This document shows positions 62,926 through 64,000 of a stretch of 64,000 nt of DNA, one piece after another. The stretch's first letter is position 1. Each line of letters begins with the position of its first letter. Position numbers and translations under genes: made by a program. The notes below the pieces were generated by a model that was not told where the DNA came from, ran no database searches, and was given only the letters and a program-made list of their open reading frames with translations. This DNA comes from Leucobacter musarum subsp. musarum (lineage in GTDB: Bacteria; Actinomycetota; Actinomycetes; Actinomycetales; Microbacteriaceae): NCBI RefSeq assembly GCF_001273845.1, contig NZ_JHBW01000063.1, positions 1-64,000 on the forward strand, in the 5' to 3' direction.

Positions 62926-63573
62926 ATGTCCGATGACGTCGTCATCGAGCAGGAACCCGCGGCTGCAGCAGAGATTGCCGGAGACCGCATCGAGTTGCTG
63001 CGAGCCTTTGCTGCAGGTCTCGGTGGGCGAGGTGAAGAGTTGGGCCTCATCGGCCCGCTTGAAGCCCCTCGCCTGTGGACGCGTCATCTGCTCAACAGTG
63101 CCGTGCTCGCACCGCTCGTCCGCGCTGGCGCGCAGGTCGCCGACATCGGCACCGGGGGCGGCATGCCCGGACTGGTACTGGCCATCGTGCGGCCCGATGC
63201 ACACTTCATCTTCATCGAACCCATGGAGCGTCGCTGTGCCTGGCTGCAGGAACAGATCGACGCTCTCGGCCTGACGAATGCCGAAGTGCGCCGGGGGCGT
63301 GCCGAGGAGTACCACGATGCGTTCGAGGTCGACCAGATCACGGCGCGCGCGGTGACTGCGCTCCGCAAGCTGGTGCCGTTGACCGCTCCCCTGCTCGTCG
63401 ACGGTGGGGAGATGCTGTTCCTGAAGGGGGCATCTGTCGAGGCCGAGATCGAGACCGCGGAGAAAGCGCTCCGCAAGTATCGGGTGCGCGACGTCACGGT
63501 TGAAGAGCTCGGCGCGGGATTGCTGGCTGAAACGACACGAGTCTTTCGGGCTAAAATCGTGAGACATGGCTGA
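62926..63573 (+). CDS. rsmG: 16S rRNA (guanine-N7) methyltransferase RsmG (GidB)
   Basis: 215 residues from ATG 62926, with GGGAGGAG five bases ahead. The SAM-binding GTGGGMPGLVLAIVRPD near 78-94, FIEPMERRCAWLQEQ and ITARAVTALRKLVPL are characteristic. It methylates G527 (E. coli numbering) of 16S rRNA; loss gives low-level streptomycin resistance in many bacteria. It overlaps parA by eight bases. Confidence 0.96.
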   Translation: MSDDVVIEQEPAAAAEIAGDRIELLRAFAAGLGGRGEELGLIGPLEAPRLWTRHLLNSAVLAPLVRAGAQVADIGTGGGMPGLVLAIVRPDAHFIFIEPMERRCAWLQEQIDALGLTNAEVRRGRAEEYHDAFEVDQITARAVTALRKLVPLTAPLLVDGGEMLFLKGASVEAEIETAEKALRKYRVRDVTVEELGAGLLAETTRVFRAKIVRHG

Positions 63574-64000
63574 AGCGGAGAAATCGCTCGTCGGCGACCA
63601 CCTCGTCGACAAGATTCGGCGACGGCGCAAACTCGCGGAGACCGTGTCGCCGCTTCCTGATGCGACGCGGATCATCACCGTATCGAACCAGAAGGGTGGC
63701 GTCGGCAAGACGACGACGACCGTCAATCTCGCTTCGGCACTCGCACGACGCGGCGCCAATGTGCTCGTGATCGATATGGACCCGCAGGGCAATGCATCCA
63801 CAGCCCTCGGAGTGCCGCATCGGCCAGAAGTTACGAGCATCTATGACGTGCTGCTCGGCGATGACGATATTCCCGATGCGCTGCAACCGACAACGGACCA
63901 CGAGAATTTGTGGTGCGTTCCGTCCACGATCAACCTTGCGGGTGCCGAGATCGAACTCGTCTCGTTGGTTGCACGTGAACAGCGACTGCGCACGGCACTG
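63566..64000 (+). CDS. parA: Chromosome partitioning ATPase ParA, 3' end cut by window edge
   Basis: The frame from ATG 63566 stays open to the window end (145 residues visible). A basic N-terminus (VDKIRRRRKLAET) precedes the deviant Walker A KGGVGKTTTTVNLASALARR and VLVIDMDPQGNASTALG, typical of chromosomal ParA/Soj. With ParB it moves the origin along the nucleoid. A TAAAAT element inside the end of rsmG may give an extra promoter. parB should follow outside the window. Confidence 0.96.
   Translation, partial: MAEAEKSLVGDHLVDKIRRRRKLAETVSPLPDATRIITVSNQKGGVGKTTTTVNLASALARRGANVLVIDMDPQGNASTALGVPHRPEVTSIYDVLLGDDDIPDALQPTTDHENLWCVPSTINLAGAEIELVSLVAREQRLRTAL

Overview
The window is chromosomal DNA of a high-GC actinobacterium, most likely of the family Microbacteriaceae (Leucobacter-like). 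The lineage is inferred from gene order, protein families and style, not from a marker-gene search. The right-hand 34 kb is the origin region. On the minus strand lie dnaA, dnaN, recF, a DUF721/DciA gene, gyrB, gyrA and a DUF3566 gene. On the plus strand lie rpmH, rnpA, yidD, yidC, jag, rsmG and the start of parA. DnaA boxes sit on both sides of dnaA and ParB-binding parS palindromes are scattered nearby. From gyrA leftwards the order (tRNA-Ile, tRNA-Ala, ppiA, crgA, pabA/trpG, pknB, pknA, pbpA, rodA, pstP, fhaB, fhaA, tRNA-Leu) matches the conserved actinobacterial order known from Mycobacterium tuberculosis Rv0001 to Rv0020c.

Layout. 1-9.95 kb: a visibly lower-GC block. It holds a truncated secreted beta-propeller gene, a tightly overlapped three-gene operon (DUF5819 protein, HTTM/vitamin-K-carboxylase-like membrane protein, FAD oxidoreductase), a degenerate GH3 (NagZ-like) protein and a large STAND-type LuxR regulator. 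It looks like an accessory or acquired island. 9.95-25.5 kb: typical high-GC accessory genes. These are an LCP cell-wall ligase, a complete siderophore/iron ABC importer operon, a PQQ-type sugar dehydrogenase lipoprotein, a D-threonine-aldolase/D-serine-dehydratase-like enzyme, a MarR-MATE efflux pair with a visible promoter and operator, a DUF2853 protein, a hydrolase, a TetR regulator, an MFS pump, a glutaminase and a rifamycin ADP-ribosyltransferase (Arr). 25.6-30.2 kb: one very large FHA plus triple-ATPase EssC/EccC-type gene without any other type VII secretion partner. 30.4-40 kb: tRNA-Leu and the cell-wall elongation/signalling operon fhaA-fhaB-pstP-rodA-pbpA-pknA-pknB. 40-50 kb: pabA, a 52-residue membrane protein, a class E sortase, crgA, rhomboid, cyclophilin, NUDIX, hydrolase, a LiaFSR-like kinase-regulator-DUF4097 operon, an EamA exporter and two tRNAs. 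50-64 kb: the origin region.

How the parts work together. The kinase operon couples Ser/Thr phosphorylation (PknA/PknB, reversed by PstP, read by FhaA/FhaB) to the elongation glycosyltransferase and transpeptidase (RodA/PbpA). CrgA, the sortase, the LCP ligase and the DUF4097 two-component module add further envelope functions. The origin genes supply replication initiation, supercoiling and ParABS segregation. Iron uptake, drug efflux and Arr are the environmental-response layer.

Beyond gene content, three features stand out. Eleven starts in this window follow a TAnnnT element by only 6-7 nt, so they are probably leaderless. The rpmH leader can fold into two mutually exclusive stems. A 24-bp imperfect inverted repeat lies directly behind the EssC-like gene. 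The best candidate for an undescribed system is the low-GC DUF5819-HTTM-FAD oxidoreductase operon with its GH3-like and LuxR neighbours. All functions are read from sequence and family knowledge only; no searches were run.
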